Positions 16,893-25,306 of a stretch of DNA of 64,000 nt are shown here, in pieces (within the stretch, counting starts at the first letter, position 1; every line of letters starts with the position of its first letter). Position numbers and translations under genes: made by a program. The notes beneath the pieces are model-generated. The model saw only the letters and a program-made list of their open reading frames with translations, did not search any database and had not been told where the DNA came from. The stretch is from contig NZ_CABPSQ010000007.1 of the NCBI RefSeq assembly GCF_902459775.1, positions 62,001 through 126,000 of the forward strand, read 5' to 3'. This DNA comes from Pandoraea captiosa (GTDB lineage: Bacteria; Pseudomonadota; Gammaproteobacteria; Burkholderiales; Burkholderiaceae).

Positions 16893-18941
16893 TTACTTCG
16901 ACGACGAAGACGACGAAGACGATCCGCCCAGCACCTGCTTGAGGTAGTCGCTCGTGTTCTGCAGCTTGGCCATGGTCGCGTCGAGTGCCGTGAACTGCGC
17001 GAGATAGCGGCTCTGCATCTGCGTCATCTGGTCCTGCCAGTCGCTCTCCTGCTGCTGGATCTGCTTGATCGTGGTGTTCAGGCTCGTCTTCGCGCTCGAA
17101 ATGGCGCCCGTGGCGCCCAGGAAATCCGTCACCTGGTTATTGAGCAGCGACGCATAGCCCTGCGAGAACGCCACCGTGCCGCGACTGCCCGTGGCCGTGC
17201 CGCCGATCGTGAGCTTCAGGCCGTCGACGGCCGTCCCGGCGCCGCCCGTGAGCGTTTGACCGGAGCCGACGGCCAGCATGCCGCCGATCGTACCTTGTAC
17301 ATCGACGCCCGTCTTGAGCGTGTTGGTGCCGAACACCGCATCGAAAGCGGAGCCGCCGGTGACCTGAACGCGCGAGGCCGACCCGTAGCGGTTGGACGTG
17401 ATGGTCAGAATACCGCCCTTCTGGGCCACGCCCACGGCCGAGCCTGCGGCCGAGAACACGCTGTTGCCGTTGATCGCCGACTGAATGGCCGTGGCGAGCT
17501 GGTCCGCCGTGTAAGTGCCGGCAGGGATCACCACGCTGGCATTGTTGCCGTCGAGCGTGATGTTCAGTTGATTGTTCCCGGCCGTGATCGTGGTGCTCGC
17601 AGGCAACGTGGCGGAGCCGGTCGCGGTGCCCTGCGTGGCCGCCTGCGTGATGTTCACGGCGTAGTTGCCCGGCTGCGTCTTGCTCGACGAGCTGTTGTAC
17701 GTCACCAGACTGTCGCTGCTGATGCCGTTGGTCGCGAGCAGCGAGGCGAGTTGCTGGAAGCCGTTGCCGCTCGTCATCGCCTTGTTCAGCGCGGTGGTGT
17801 CGACCGTCAGCGTGCCGTCGTTCTGGAAGTTCACGCCGATCTGGGCGAGCGACGTCAGGCCGTTGCCCTGCACGCCCGGCAGACGGCCGTTCAGAATGGT
17901 TTGCAGCTGCGTTTGCACCAGATTCACCGTCGAGTCGCCGATCAGGGCGCCCGTGGCCTGCCCCGTCGGATCGTACTTGGTGAGCGAGCTCATCGTGCTT
18001 TGCAGCGTGTTGTACGCCGTGGCAAAGCTTTGTACCGCCGAGGTGACCGCGCTGGTGTTGTTGCTCAGGGTGACGGTCGTCGTGCCTGCCTTGGCGAGCG
18101 ACAGCGTCAGGCCCTGCACGGCATTCTGGACGGTGTTCGTGGCGCTGGTGATGGCAAGACCGTTGACGGTGAGCTTGGCATTTTGTCCCGCCGCCGTTTG
18201 CGTCAGGTTCTGCGTGCCGGTCGCGTCGTAGGTCAGCATGTTGGCAATCGTTGCGTCGCCACCGGCGGCCGCGCTGATGTTCATGCTCATCGCCTCGCCC
18301 GTCGTCTTCGACGTGAGCACGAGGCGGTACGGCGTGTTACTGCCGTCGTTGACGATCGTGGCATTGACCGGAGCGCCGGATGCGTTGATCGCGTCGCGAA
18401 TGCCTTGCAGCGAGTTGTTGGTGCTGTCGATGGTGATCGTCACCGGTTGCTGCGAGGCGTTGGCCGTGAAGCCTGCGCCGGAGTAGACACCGTCGGTGAG
18501 CGTGCCGCCGGTGATGGTACCGAACGAGAAGGTCAGCTTGGTCGCCGTGCCGGAGCCGATGGCGCTCGTCTGATTGGTCACGCCGCTTGTCGTCAGGCTC
18601 TGTGCCTGCGCCAGTTGCGAAACGTTGACGCTGTACGAGCCGGCGGCTGCGCCCGTGCCGCTCGATGCGGTGAGAATCGTGTTGTCGCCGACGTTGGCCG
18701 ACATTTGCAGATATTGCGACGCGCTCGACAGGGTCAGCAGCGACGCCTGGAACGCGGAGAGCGAAGATTGCAGCTGACCGAGTGCGGAGAGCTTGGTCTG
18801 GTAGCTCGTTTCCTGGTTCTTCAGCAGCGTGAGCTTGTTGTTCGCTGGCTGCATCAGGCTCGTGACAAGCGCATTGACGTCCAGCCCCGAGCCGATGCCG
18901 GGAGAGGAAATGCTGCCAGTCGAAGACGTTGAAGTTGCCAT
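16893..18941 (-). CDS. fliD: flagellar filament cap protein FliD (HAP2)
   Basis: FliD pentamers cap the filament and fold incoming flagellin. I start it at 18941 (MATSTSSTGSISSPGIG), giving 682 residues, longer than the roughly 470 of enteric FliD, with the extra length in the variable middle. The N-terminal signature IGSGLDVNALVTSLMQ follows within residues 17-32, and the C-terminal coiled coil (QQQESDWQDQMTQMQSRY) ends with a Ser/Lys tail. Two internal segments, near residues 110-180 and 445-520, are FliD-type repeats rich in Thr/Asn. It is downstream of fliC and probably shares transcripts with fliST. Confidence 0.96.
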   Translation of the reverse strand: MATSTSSTGSISSPGIGSGLDVNALVTSLMQPANNKLTLLKNQETSYQTKLSALGQLQSSLSAFQASLLTLSSASQYLQMSANVGDNTILTASSGTGAAAGSYSVNVSQLAQAQSLTTSGVTNQTSAIGSGTATKLTFSFGTITGGTLTDGVYSGAGFTANASQQPVTITIDSTNNSLQGIRDAINASGAPVNATIVNDGSNTPYRLVLTSKTTGEAMSMNISAAAGGDATIANMLTYDATGTQNLTQTAAGQNAKLTVNGLAITSATNTVQNAVQGLTLSLAKAGTTTVTLSNNTSAVTSAVQSFATAYNTLQSTMSSLTKYDPTGQATGALIGDSTVNLVQTQLQTILNGRLPGVQGNGLTSLAQIGVNFQNDGTLTVDTTALNKAMTSGNGFQQLASLLATNGISSDSLVTYNSSSSKTQPGNYAVNITQAATQGTATGSATLPASTTITAGNNQLNITLDGNNASVVIPAGTYTADQLATAIQSAINGNSVFSAAGSAVGVAQKGGILTITSNRYGSASRVQVTGGSAFDAVFGTNTLKTGVDVQGTIGGMLAVGSGQTLTGGAGTAVDGLKLTIGGTATGSRGTVAFSQGYASLLNNQVTDFLGATGAISSAKTSLNTTIKQIQQQESDWQDQMTQMQSRYLAQFTALDATMAKLQNTSDYLKQVLGGSSSSSSSSK

Positions 18942-19053
18942 GTTTTCTGCTCTCGCTTTGTTGAACTCGGGCTTCCTTGCCGACATGCCGCAACAGGTCG
19001 GTCTGTAAAGCTTAAGGCGGCGGCACCGCTTGATGCAGTGACGCCGCCGGCGG

Positions 19054-19075
19054 ACCGCACGCTCGCGCGTGCGGT
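19054..19075 (-). other. 9-bp hairpin between fliC and fliD
   Basis: The inverted repeat ACCGCACGC / GCGTGCGGT with a 4-base loop lies 24 bases after the fliC stop. A second GC-rich stem (GGCGGCG / CGCCGCC) follows. Neither has a T-run on the fliC strand, so this is more likely an mRNA-stabilising structure or partial attenuator that keeps fliC above fliD than a full terminator. Confidence 0.45.
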
Positions 19076-19098
19076 TTGACTTCAGTGCAGCTCCGGAA

Positions 19099-20520
19099 TT
19101 ACTGGAGGAGCTTGAGCACTTGCTGCGGCAGCTGGTTGGCTTGCGACAGCATCGAGATACCGGCTTGTTGCAGGATCTGCGAGCGGGTCAGGTTAGCCGT
19201 TTCCGCTGCGTAGTCCGTATCTTGCACGCCCGAACGCGCTTGCGTCAGGTTTTGCGTCGTGGTCGACAGGCTCGAGATCGTCGACTGGAAGCGGTTTTGC
19301 GTAGCACCCAGCGTTGCGTTGAACGAGTCGACCGTGTTGATGGCCGCGTCGATCTGCGACAGCATCAGCGTGGCGCTGTTGACCGACTTCACGTCTGCGG
19401 TCGCCAGGCTGCCCGACGTCGTGTACGTGCCGGCGGTCAGGCCGAGTTGCGTCAGGGTGCTCGGCGTGCCGGCGTTGGTCGACGAGATATTGAACGACTG
19501 ACCCGAGCTGATGTGCATTGCGCCGGTCGAATCGATGAACGCGTTGATGCCGATGTTCGCCGAGTTGATCGCGGTGGCCAGGTCCGACGAGTTCTTGAAC
19601 GTGCCGGTGATGTCGTGGGCAACGCCGTTGACCGTGAAGGTCAGGTCGCCGGTCGACAGCGTGGTCTGGAATTGCGAAGCCACACCGGTCGACGTGACCG
19701 CTGCACCGCCTGCGGCGATCGAAGCCGGCAGACCCAGCGTCGTTTGCGCCGTACCGCCGACGGTCAGCGCAGCGGCCGGATCCGTGTTGGCGATGACCAG
19801 CTGACCCGACGAGTTCACCGAAGCGATGTTCGCCGTGAAGCCTGCCTTGGCGCCGGCCGTGTTGATGGCGGCAGCCAGGTCGTTGGCGTTGTTGTACGTG
19901 CCGGCGGCAACGTTCTGTGCCGTGCCCGTACCGTCGGTGATCGTCAGATCGCCAGCAGCGATCGTGAACGACAGCGGGTTGGTCGTCGAGTTGGCTTGAG
20001 CCACGGCGCCGATGCTTTGCGTGGTCATGCTTTGCGACAGGTCGACCGAGATGGTCTGGCCGGCGTTGGCGCCAACCTGGAAGTTCGCCACGCCCATCGT
20101 GCCGTTGAGCACCGACAGACCGTTGAACTGGGTTTGCGAAGCCGTACGGTTGATTTCAGCCAGACGCTGTTGGACTTCCTGGTCCAGAGCGGCACGGTCC
20201 GAATCCGAGTTCGTGGCGTTGGTTGCCTGAACGGCCAGCGTGCGGATGCGTTGCAGGTTGTCGGTGATCGACGACAGGGCGCCCGCAGCGGTTTGCACCA
20301 GCGAGATACCGTCGTTGGCGTTGCGCTGGGCTTGCGTCAGACCGTTGACCTGTGCCGACATACGGTCGGTAATGGCCAGACCGGCAGCATCGTCAGCAGC
20401 GCTGTTGATGCGCAGACCCGACGACAGACGCGTGATCGAGGTTTGCAGCGCGCCTTGCGACGAGCTCAGGTTACGTTGAGCAACCAGCGAGAAGATATTG
20501 GTATTGATGACAGATGCCAT
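19099..20520 (-). CDS. fliC: flagellin FliC
   Basis: This is the filament subunit, exported by the flagellar type III system. The 473-residue protein has the conserved N-terminal D0/D1 helices (SVINTNIFSLVAQRNL, then LSSGLRINSAADDAAG) and C-terminal D1/D0 helices (DTDYAAETANLTRSQIL, ending QVLKLLQ). The middle is Thr/Ala/Gly-rich variable sequence containing a flagellin hook-IN type segment. A strong Shine-Dalgarno sequence (AAAGGAG) lies 8 bases before ATG. Transcription is by sigma-28 from the promoter at 20612-20638. Confidence 0.98.
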   Translation of the reverse strand: MASVINTNIFSLVAQRNLSSSQGALQTSITRLSSGLRINSAADDAAGLAITDRMSAQVNGLTQAQRNANDGISLVQTAAGALSSITDNLQRIRTLAVQATNATNSDSDRAALDQEVQQRLAEINRTASQTQFNGLSVLNGTMGVANFQVGANAGQTISVDLSQSMTTQSIGAVAQANSTTNPLSFTIAAGDLTITDGTGTAQNVAAGTYNNANDLAAAINTAGAKAGFTANIASVNSSGQLVIANTDPAAALTVGGTAQTTLGLPASIAAGGAAVTSTGVASQFQTTLSTGDLTFTVNGVAHDITGTFKNSSDLATAINSANIGINAFIDSTGAMHISSGQSFNISSTNAGTPSTLTQLGLTAGTYTTSGSLATADVKSVNSATLMLSQIDAAINTVDSFNATLGATQNRFQSTISSLSTTTQNLTQARSGVQDTDYAAETANLTRSQILQQAGISMLSQANQLPQQVLKLLQ

Positions 20521-20611
20521 TTAGCAACTCCTTTCCCAAATTATTTGGCTCCGGCTTAAGCGCCGTAACTTTGGCTCACCAGCCAATCGCCGAAAGCCGC
20601 CGTTGTAGGGG

Positions 20612-20638
20612 ATATCGGACGCGCTTTGGGAAAATTTA
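20612..20638 (-). promoter_or_regulatory. sigma-28 (FliA) promoter of fliC
   Basis: Read on the minus strand, the -35 element is TAAATTTT (7 of 8 to TAAAGTTT), then exactly 11 bases, then TCCGATAT (6 of 8 to GCCGATAA). This is the enteric FliA promoter layout at the correct spacing. It lies about 90 bases upstream of the fliC start codon, giving a 5' leader of roughly 80-85 bases. Confidence 0.88.
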
Positions 20639-20919
20639 GGGTGGCTTTGCAAAATGCTTTCGCCACTTCCGTCGACTTGGCGGGTCGATGTCGGAAAAAC
20701 GCTAGAAAGCCAGTCTACAAATTTCCTCCACGGTTGATCGGTCAAGGAAAGGGGCAATGTGCCGCCTATTCTTGTCCTGTAAGGCTCGGAGAGGCGCCGG
20801 GGTGGGGATGATCTGTTGCGTGCCGGACCGCAATTCTCAAGTCGTGGGGGCGCGGGCCGAGCGTCGAAAAAATTTTTTCGGCGCTGTGAAAATTCTTCTC
20901 AATGGCGTCGGTCGACGTC

Positions 20920-20952
20920 GAAAACGCGCGTGGCCCGCATTGGCGGGCCACG
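20920..20952 (-). terminator. probable terminator of the NarL-type regulator gene
   Basis: A perfect 10-bp stem (CGTGGCCCGC / GCGGGCCACG) with a 4-base loop lies about 75 bases after the regulator stop codon. On the minus strand it is followed by CGCG and then TTTT, so the U-tract is short and offset. It probably ends the two-component transcript before the fliC promoter. Confidence 0.6.
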
Positions 20953-21027
20953 AAGTGAGTACTTAGTTCTGGTGATTCCCGAGGAATCTTGCAGGAAATG
21001 TGGTGACGGTATCCGTACCGAACGCGC

Positions 21028-21687
21028 TCAGGCGCAGACCGGCCCCATCTCGGCGCTGACCAGTCCGTGCTGCATCACGTAATACGTCAGCTCGGCGTTA
21101 TTGTTCAGTCGCATCTTTTCCAGCAAGCGGGTGCGGTACACGCTCACGGTCTTCACTGAGAGGGACAGCGCGTTGGCAATGTCCGTCAGGCGTTTGCCCG
21201 AGCCGATCATGCACAGCGTTTGGTATTCGCGGTCCGACAGGCGCTCGTGCGGCGGCTGGTCGGCGTCCGGGCCGAGATAGTCGGCGAGCGTTTCGGCGAC
21301 CATCGGACTCACGTACTTGCGGCCTGCGGCCACTTGTCGTACGGCCGAGACCAGTTGCTGGGCGTTCGAGCGTTTGCTCAGATAACCGGCAGCGCCGGCC
21401 TTGAGGGCGCGCAGCGCGAACTGACCTTCGCCATACATGCTGAAGATCATGATCGGCAGACGCGGATGCTTGCGCCGCAACGTCTTGAGAATTTCCAGGC
21501 CGTTCGTGTCGGGCAGCGAGATGTCGAGCAGAACGATGTCCCATTGCGCGGCGTCGGTCATCTCCAGCGCTTCCGCGCCGCAGTCGGCTTCGCCAATGAC
21601 GGCAATACTCCCGCTATCGGAGAGCAATTGCCGGACGCCCTGGCGCACGATGGCGTGGTCGTCGACGATGAGCACTCTAAGCGTCAT
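21028..21687 (-). CDS. NarL/FixJ-type response regulator
   Basis: This 219-residue regulator has an N-terminal receiver domain (LRVLIVDDHAIVRQG, with the phosphoacceptor Asp in DIVLLDISLPDTNG near residue 54) and a C-terminal LuxR-type helix-turn-helix (LSDREYQTLCMIGSGK, then SLSVKTVSVYRTRLLEKM). The start at 21687 overlaps the kinase stop by four bases. It forms a pair with the upstream cytosolic kinase. Target genes are unknown. It ends about 500 bases from fliC, but nothing shows that fliC is under its control. Confidence 0.93.
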   Translation of the reverse strand: MTLRVLIVDDHAIVRQGVRQLLSDSGSIAVIGEADCGAEALEMTDAAQWDIVLLDISLPDTNGLEILKTLRRKHPRLPIMIFSMYGEGQFALRALKAGAAGYLSKRSNAQQLVSAVRQVAAGRKYVSPMVAETLADYLGPDADQPPHERLSDREYQTLCMIGSGKRLTDIANALSLSVKTVSVYRTRLLEKMRLNNNAELTYYVMQHGLVSAEMGPVCA

Positions 21688-22592
21688 GATGCGTATCCGT
21701 GAAGAGCAAGCGATTCCGGGCCATGCTGGCCGGTCGGGGCAGTAAGGATCTGATGCCAGGGAAGCCGTGCACTCACGAGCGTTCCCGATCCCTGAACACT
21801 GCCGATTCGTAGTGTGCCGCCGAGCGCCGTGCAGCGCTCGCGCATGCCAACCAATCCGAAATGTCCCTGCTTGCGACGTGCGCCGCGGGTCAGCCCGCAA
21901 CCGTCGTCGGAAATCGTGAGTTTGAGTGAACGATGGCCGCCATCGAGCGCCACGACCACGCGCGTGGCGCGAGCGTGACGGGCAACGTTGGTGAGGGCTT
22001 CCTGCGCAATGCGGTACAAGGCCAGCACGGCCTCGGGTGTCAGGTTTGCGACGCGCTCGCGCGTCACGTCGTCACAGCGCCAGATGCACGTGAGCCCGCT
22101 TTGCTCGCCGAAGCCGCGTACCCATGCGCGCAGCGAAACGGCAAGGCCCGCGTCGAGCGCGGGCGGGCGGTTGCGGCCGACGATCTGGTCGGCAGCGTCT
22201 TGTGCAGCGTTCGCTACGTTCTGAATCTGGGTGCAGAAGGATTGCCATTCGGCGGCGTTTGTCGGCGCGCGATCGGCCAGACGCGCCACCGCCAGTTGCA
22301 ATGCCGTGAGATGTGCGCCAAGCCCGTCGTGCATTTCCTGCGCGAGTCGGGTGCGCTCGGCTTCGCGGGCGGCGTCGATCTTGCGAGCGACGGACTGCGC
22401 GATCGATCGTGCCGACGCCGTGGCGGCCGCCCGTGCGGGACGTGAGGCCGGCTCCACCGGCGGCACATTCTCGCAGGCGGCGGGCTGAACCATGTCCGAA
22501 GTCTGTGGCGTCGTGGCGCGTGCGTGCAACGCGTCGTCAATGGACGCGCGACGTCTCGCAGCCTGTGCGGCAGGATCGACGAGAAACGGCAT
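21684..22592 (-). CDS. cytosolic sensor histidine kinase (HisKA_3 family)
   Basis: The kinase partner of the NarL-type regulator. I start it at the ATG at 22592 (MPFLVDPAAQ) because AGGGA lies about 9 bases upstream; the longer frame begins with TTG. The 302-residue protein has the HisKA_3 phosphoacceptor motif EMHDGLGAHL near residue 128 and a HATPase domain (RIAQEALTNVARHARA, SDDGCGL, GLVGMRERC). It has no membrane helix or recognisable sensor domain in its first 100 residues, so the signal must be cytosolic or come through a partner. A perfect FNR/Anr site lies upstream. Confidence 0.9.
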   Translation of the reverse strand: MPFLVDPAAQAARRRASIDDALHARATTPQTSDMVQPAACENVPPVEPASRPARAAATASARSIAQSVARKIDAAREAERTRLAQEMHDGLGAHLTALQLAVARLADRAPTNAAEWQSFCTQIQNVANAAQDAADQIVGRNRPPALDAGLAVSLRAWVRGFGEQSGLTCIWRCDDVTRERVANLTPEAVLALYRIAQEALTNVARHARATRVVVALDGGHRSLKLTISDDGCGLTRGARRKQGHFGLVGMRERCTALGGTLRIGSVQGSGTLVSARLPWHQILTAPTGQHGPESLALHGYAS

Positions 22593-22973
22593 GGAGGCAA
22601 ATCCCTGAGAGAAAAAGTCCCGTGCCGCAACCCACGCGGCGAGACCCACATTCAATTTAACAAACTTTACATTTCGTCACAATTACACGCGGCGGGCACT
22701 CGCGTGGTTGACAGCGATGCGTAACTATTTGATTTGGATCAAGAAGTTTTCGCCTGCTTGAGGGGATTTCTGCGAAGACCCCGAATATATCAGGGTTTGT
22801 CCTAGCGCATCCAGTCGAGCGTATGTTTCAAACGACATTCTTGACCCAAGACAAGCATAACGCCTAGATTCAGGGCGTTATTTCATACGGTTGTGATTTT
22901 CTTTCGGGCGACGACACGGGTATACCACGCGCCGACCGGCGGTCTATCGGTGTCGCGCACCGCTTGACGCGCC
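22593..22973. other. intergenic region between the two histidine kinase genes
   Basis: This 381-base region is more AT-rich than its flanks. It contains the FNR-like box at 22729 and an inverted repeat ATAACGCC / GGCGTTAT (22857-22881) about 90 bases downstream of the TctE-like stop, which lacks a T-run and is at best a weak terminator. No gene is evident. Confidence 0.5.
22729..22742. promoter_or_regulatory. perfect FNR/Anr box
   Basis: TTGAT-TTGG-ATCAA matches the FNR/Anr consensus TTGAT-N4-ATCAA in all ten fixed positions. It lies about 137 bases upstream of the kinase start codon and is also beyond the 3' end of the TctE-like gene, so the kinase-regulator pair is the only nearby gene set it can control. 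This points to control by oxygen; it is an inference from the motif. Confidence 0.7.
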
Positions 22974-24368
22974 TCATAGGGCGTTGCTTTCGGTCTCCAA
23001 ATCGATGGGGAGCGTGACGGTGACGATCAGGCCACGGCCGTCCTCGCCGGGCGCGAGCGTCACCGACCCGTGGCTGGCCGTCGCGATCTCTCTGACGATG
23101 GCCAGACCCAGACCGGTGCCGGGCTGCCCCGGTGGCGCATTGCGATAGAAGCGCTCGAACACGCGCTGACGCGCCTCGGCCTGGATGCCGGGCCCGTCGT
23201 CGATGACGCGCAGGCGGGCAGTGCCCTCGGAACGGTCGATGGCGACCGTCACGCGTCCACCCTCGTGGATGTAGCGGATCGCATTGTCGACAAGATTCAT
23301 GACCATCGCATGAAACAGTTCGCCGTTGCCCGCCACCCACACATGCGCCTCGTCGGTCTCCAGCCCCAGATCGATGTCGCGTCGCTGTGCCAGCGCCACG
23401 AGTTCTTCCAGGACCCCGGCTGCCACGCTTACCAGATCCACACGCGTTCGCGAGAAGGCCGGGGTGTCCGCGGCCTCTGCCTGCGACAGGAGCAACAACT
23501 TGTTGGTCAGGTCCGCGAGCCCACGACTGCTGGTCTGCATTGCAGCGAGTACATCGGCGAGGGCGGCACGGTCGTCGAGCTGGGCGGCGAACTGCAACTG
23601 CGTATCGAGCAGTGTGAGCGGCGTGCGTAGCTGATGTGCGGCGTCGGCCACGAAGCGGCGCTGTTGCTGCGCTTGCGCCGAGAGTCGCTGAATGCACAGA
23701 TTGATCGCATCGACGATGGGGCGCAGTTCCGTTTGCAACTGCCCGGCACGAATCGGCACCAGTTCCTGCGGCGCGCGCCCTGCGACTTCGTCCTTGAGCC
23801 GGATGAGCGGGTGCAGCTCCACCGTCAGGCCGATGAGCACCAGCACGGCGGCCAACGCGGCCATTGCGATCTGGCGGTGCAGCGACGGCTCCCACAACTT
23901 CGCCAGCATGTCGTCGCGCGCATGCATCGTCTCGGCCACCACGACCGCCACGCGGTGCGGTACGCCGGAGTCGTACATCGTGCGCACGAAGCTGATGGCG
24001 CGCAGCGGCTCGCCATTCACGGTGACGTTCGAATACGTGGGCACCGTCTGAGGAAATAACGGCGGATGCGGAAAGTCGGGTGGCCCGGCGAGCAGACGGC
24101 CGTCTTCCGTAATCACCTGATAGAACACCCGGTCGCGCGCGGGGGAGGCAAACAGCTCCAGCGCCGACGGCGGCACACTCGCGCGCAGCGCGCCGTCGAC
24201 CCAGGCCAGTTCGCCCGCAATCACCTGGGCGGACGTGAGCAGCGCACGGTCCTGCACGAGTTCTGCCGTGTCATGCGCGCTTCGGTAGGACAGCCAGCCG
24301 CTCGCGCCGATGTACAGCGAGAGCGGCAACATCAGCCACATCAGCAGCCGCACGCGCAGACTAAGCAT
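22974..24368 (-). CDS. TctE/QseC-like sensor histidine kinase
   Basis: This 464-residue inner-membrane kinase has a membrane helix near residues 7-26, a periplasmic 2CSK-type sensor of about 135 residues, a second helix near 168-185, a HAMP-like linker, the phosphoacceptor motif FVADAAHQLRTPLTLLDTQL with His near residue 246, and the HATPase N, G1 and G2 motifs (MNLVDNAIRYI, DDGPGI, GTGLGLAIV). TctE-type kinases commonly sense carboxylates, but the ligand here cannot be told from sequence. It overlaps its response regulator by 8 bases, and the pair is divergent from the ABC importer. Confidence 0.93.
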   Translation of the reverse strand: MLSLRVRLLMWLMLPLSLYIGASGWLSYRSAHDTAELVQDRALLTSAQVIAGELAWVDGALRASVPPSALELFASPARDRVFYQVITEDGRLLAGPPDFPHPPLFPQTVPTYSNVTVNGEPLRAISFVRTMYDSGVPHRVAVVVAETMHARDDMLAKLWEPSLHRQIAMAALAAVLVLIGLTVELHPLIRLKDEVAGRAPQELVPIRAGQLQTELRPIVDAINLCIQRLSAQAQQQRRFVADAAHQLRTPLTLLDTQLQFAAQLDDRAALADVLAAMQTSSRGLADLTNKLLLLSQAEAADTPAFSRTRVDLVSVAAGVLEELVALAQRRDIDLGLETDEAHVWVAGNGELFHAMVMNLVDNAIRYIHEGGRVTVAIDRSEGTARLRVIDDGPGIQAEARQRVFERFYRNAPPGQPGTGLGLAIVREIATASHGSVTLAPGEDGRGLIVTVTLPIDLETESNAL

Positions 24369-25032
24369 CTTTTTCGCGCAGCAAATAGCCGAGCCCGCGC
24401 AAGGTCATGATCGCCGCACGGCTGGTTTCGAGTTTTTTACGAAGACGATGGATGTAGATCTCGATGGCGTCTGCACTGGGCTCGTCGTCAAGCCCGAAGA
24501 CGCCATCGACGAGCGCGCTCTTGGCGACGGTCTTGCCTTGCTTGCGCATGAGAATTTCGAGCACGGCATGCTCGCGCGAGGGCAATGCGAGCGGCGCGCC
24601 CCCAATGGTGAACTGACGGGTGCCCGTGTGGTACGTCAGATCGGCGCACGTGAGGTCTGCGCTTTGCTCCGGCGCATGGCGACGCGCAAGGGCTTTCACG
24701 CGGGCGATCAGCTCGCGCACTTCGAAGGGTTTCACCAGGTAATCGTCGGCGCCGGCCCCAAGGCAATCGACCTTCTCGTCGACCGAGCCACTGGCCGTGA
24801 GAATGATGACGGGCACGTTGTTGCGCCGCTCGCGCAGCCGTCGCAGCACATGCTTGCCGCCGAGCTTGGGCAGCATCAGGTCGAGCAGCACCACGTCGTA
24901 CGTTTCCGTTTGCAGCAGACGGTCGGCGGCGTCGCCGTCGCGCGCGGCATCGACGGTGAAGTTGTCGTCGCGCAGCATGCGGGCGAGCCAGTGGGCCAGC
25001 GTCTCGTTGTCTTCGATGAGCAGCAGTTTCAT
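24361..25032 (-). CDS. TctD-like OmpR-family response regulator
   Basis: The start at 25032 (MKLLLIEDNETLAHWL) gives the normal 223 residues. The receiver has the acidic pocket (IEDN), the phosphoacceptor in VVLLDLMLPKLGG near residue 51, and the Lys of GADDYLVKPF. The C-terminal half is an OmpR-type winged helix (FGLDDEPSADAIEIYIHRLRKKL). It is co-transcribed with the TctE-like kinase. The divergent region upstream holds an 11-bp-spaced direct repeat typical of OmpR-family operators, so it may control both itself and the ABC transporter. Confidence 0.94.
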   Translation of the reverse strand: MKLLLIEDNETLAHWLARMLRDDNFTVDAARDGDAADRLLQTETYDVVLLDLMLPKLGGKHVLRRLRERRNNVPVIILTASGSVDEKVDCLGAGADDYLVKPFEVRELIARVKALARRHAPEQSADLTCADLTYHTGTRQFTIGGAPLALPSREHAVLEILMRKQGKTVAKSALVDGVFGLDDEPSADAIEIYIHRLRKKLETSRAAIMTLRGLGYLLREKDA

Positions 25033-25131
25033 GACAGGAAAGCAGAATGCGACGCGAGTGTGCCCGGGGAACGACGGCGAGCCAACAGCGGGTAAACACC
25101 CATGGGGCGCCGCCGAAAACCTGCAGGTGGC

Positions 25132-25150
25132 GAAAGCTTGATGAAAGCTT
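25132..25150. promoter_or_regulatory. OmpR-type direct repeat in the divergent promoter region
   Basis: Two identical octamers GAAAGCTT start at 25132 and 25143, exactly 11 bp apart, the spacing at which OmpR/PhoB-family regulators bind as head-to-tail dimers. The repeat overlaps the possible -35 element of the rightward promoter at 25138, 100-118 bp from the regulator start and 157-175 bp from the transporter start. Assignment to the adjacent TctD-like regulator is inference. Confidence 0.6.
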
Positions 25151-25164
25151 CGGTTTTCTACAAT
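25138..25164 (+). promoter_or_regulatory. candidate promoter of the ABC importer operon
   Basis: TTGATG (4 of 6 to TTGACA), a 15-bp spacer and TACAAT (5 of 6 to TATAAT) read towards the binding-protein gene, leaving a leader of about 135 bases. The spacer is short, as expected for an activated promoter, and the -35 is embedded in the direct repeat. Confidence 0.45.
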
Positions 25165-25306
25165 TTGCGGCAAGGCAGGGCGAACGCATTTCAGGACCGC
25201 TGCCGTGGCCGCGTGAGACGCATCGAGTCCACGCCAGGCCGGCTGGCGCCGACCGACGATTCGGGCGGCCCGGGCCATTATCCCTAAAAACGATGGAGAC
25301 ACCACA

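Larger units (their letters stand above)
20521..21027. other. intergenic region upstream of fliC
   Basis: This 507-base stretch holds the fliC leader and sigma-28 promoter near its left side and a terminator hairpin for the response regulator gene on its right side. Between them, at about 20860-20900, is an AT-rich patch without a recognisable gene. Frames of 60-90 codons occur here, but none has a good ribosome binding site or recognisable sequence. Confidence 0.5.
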
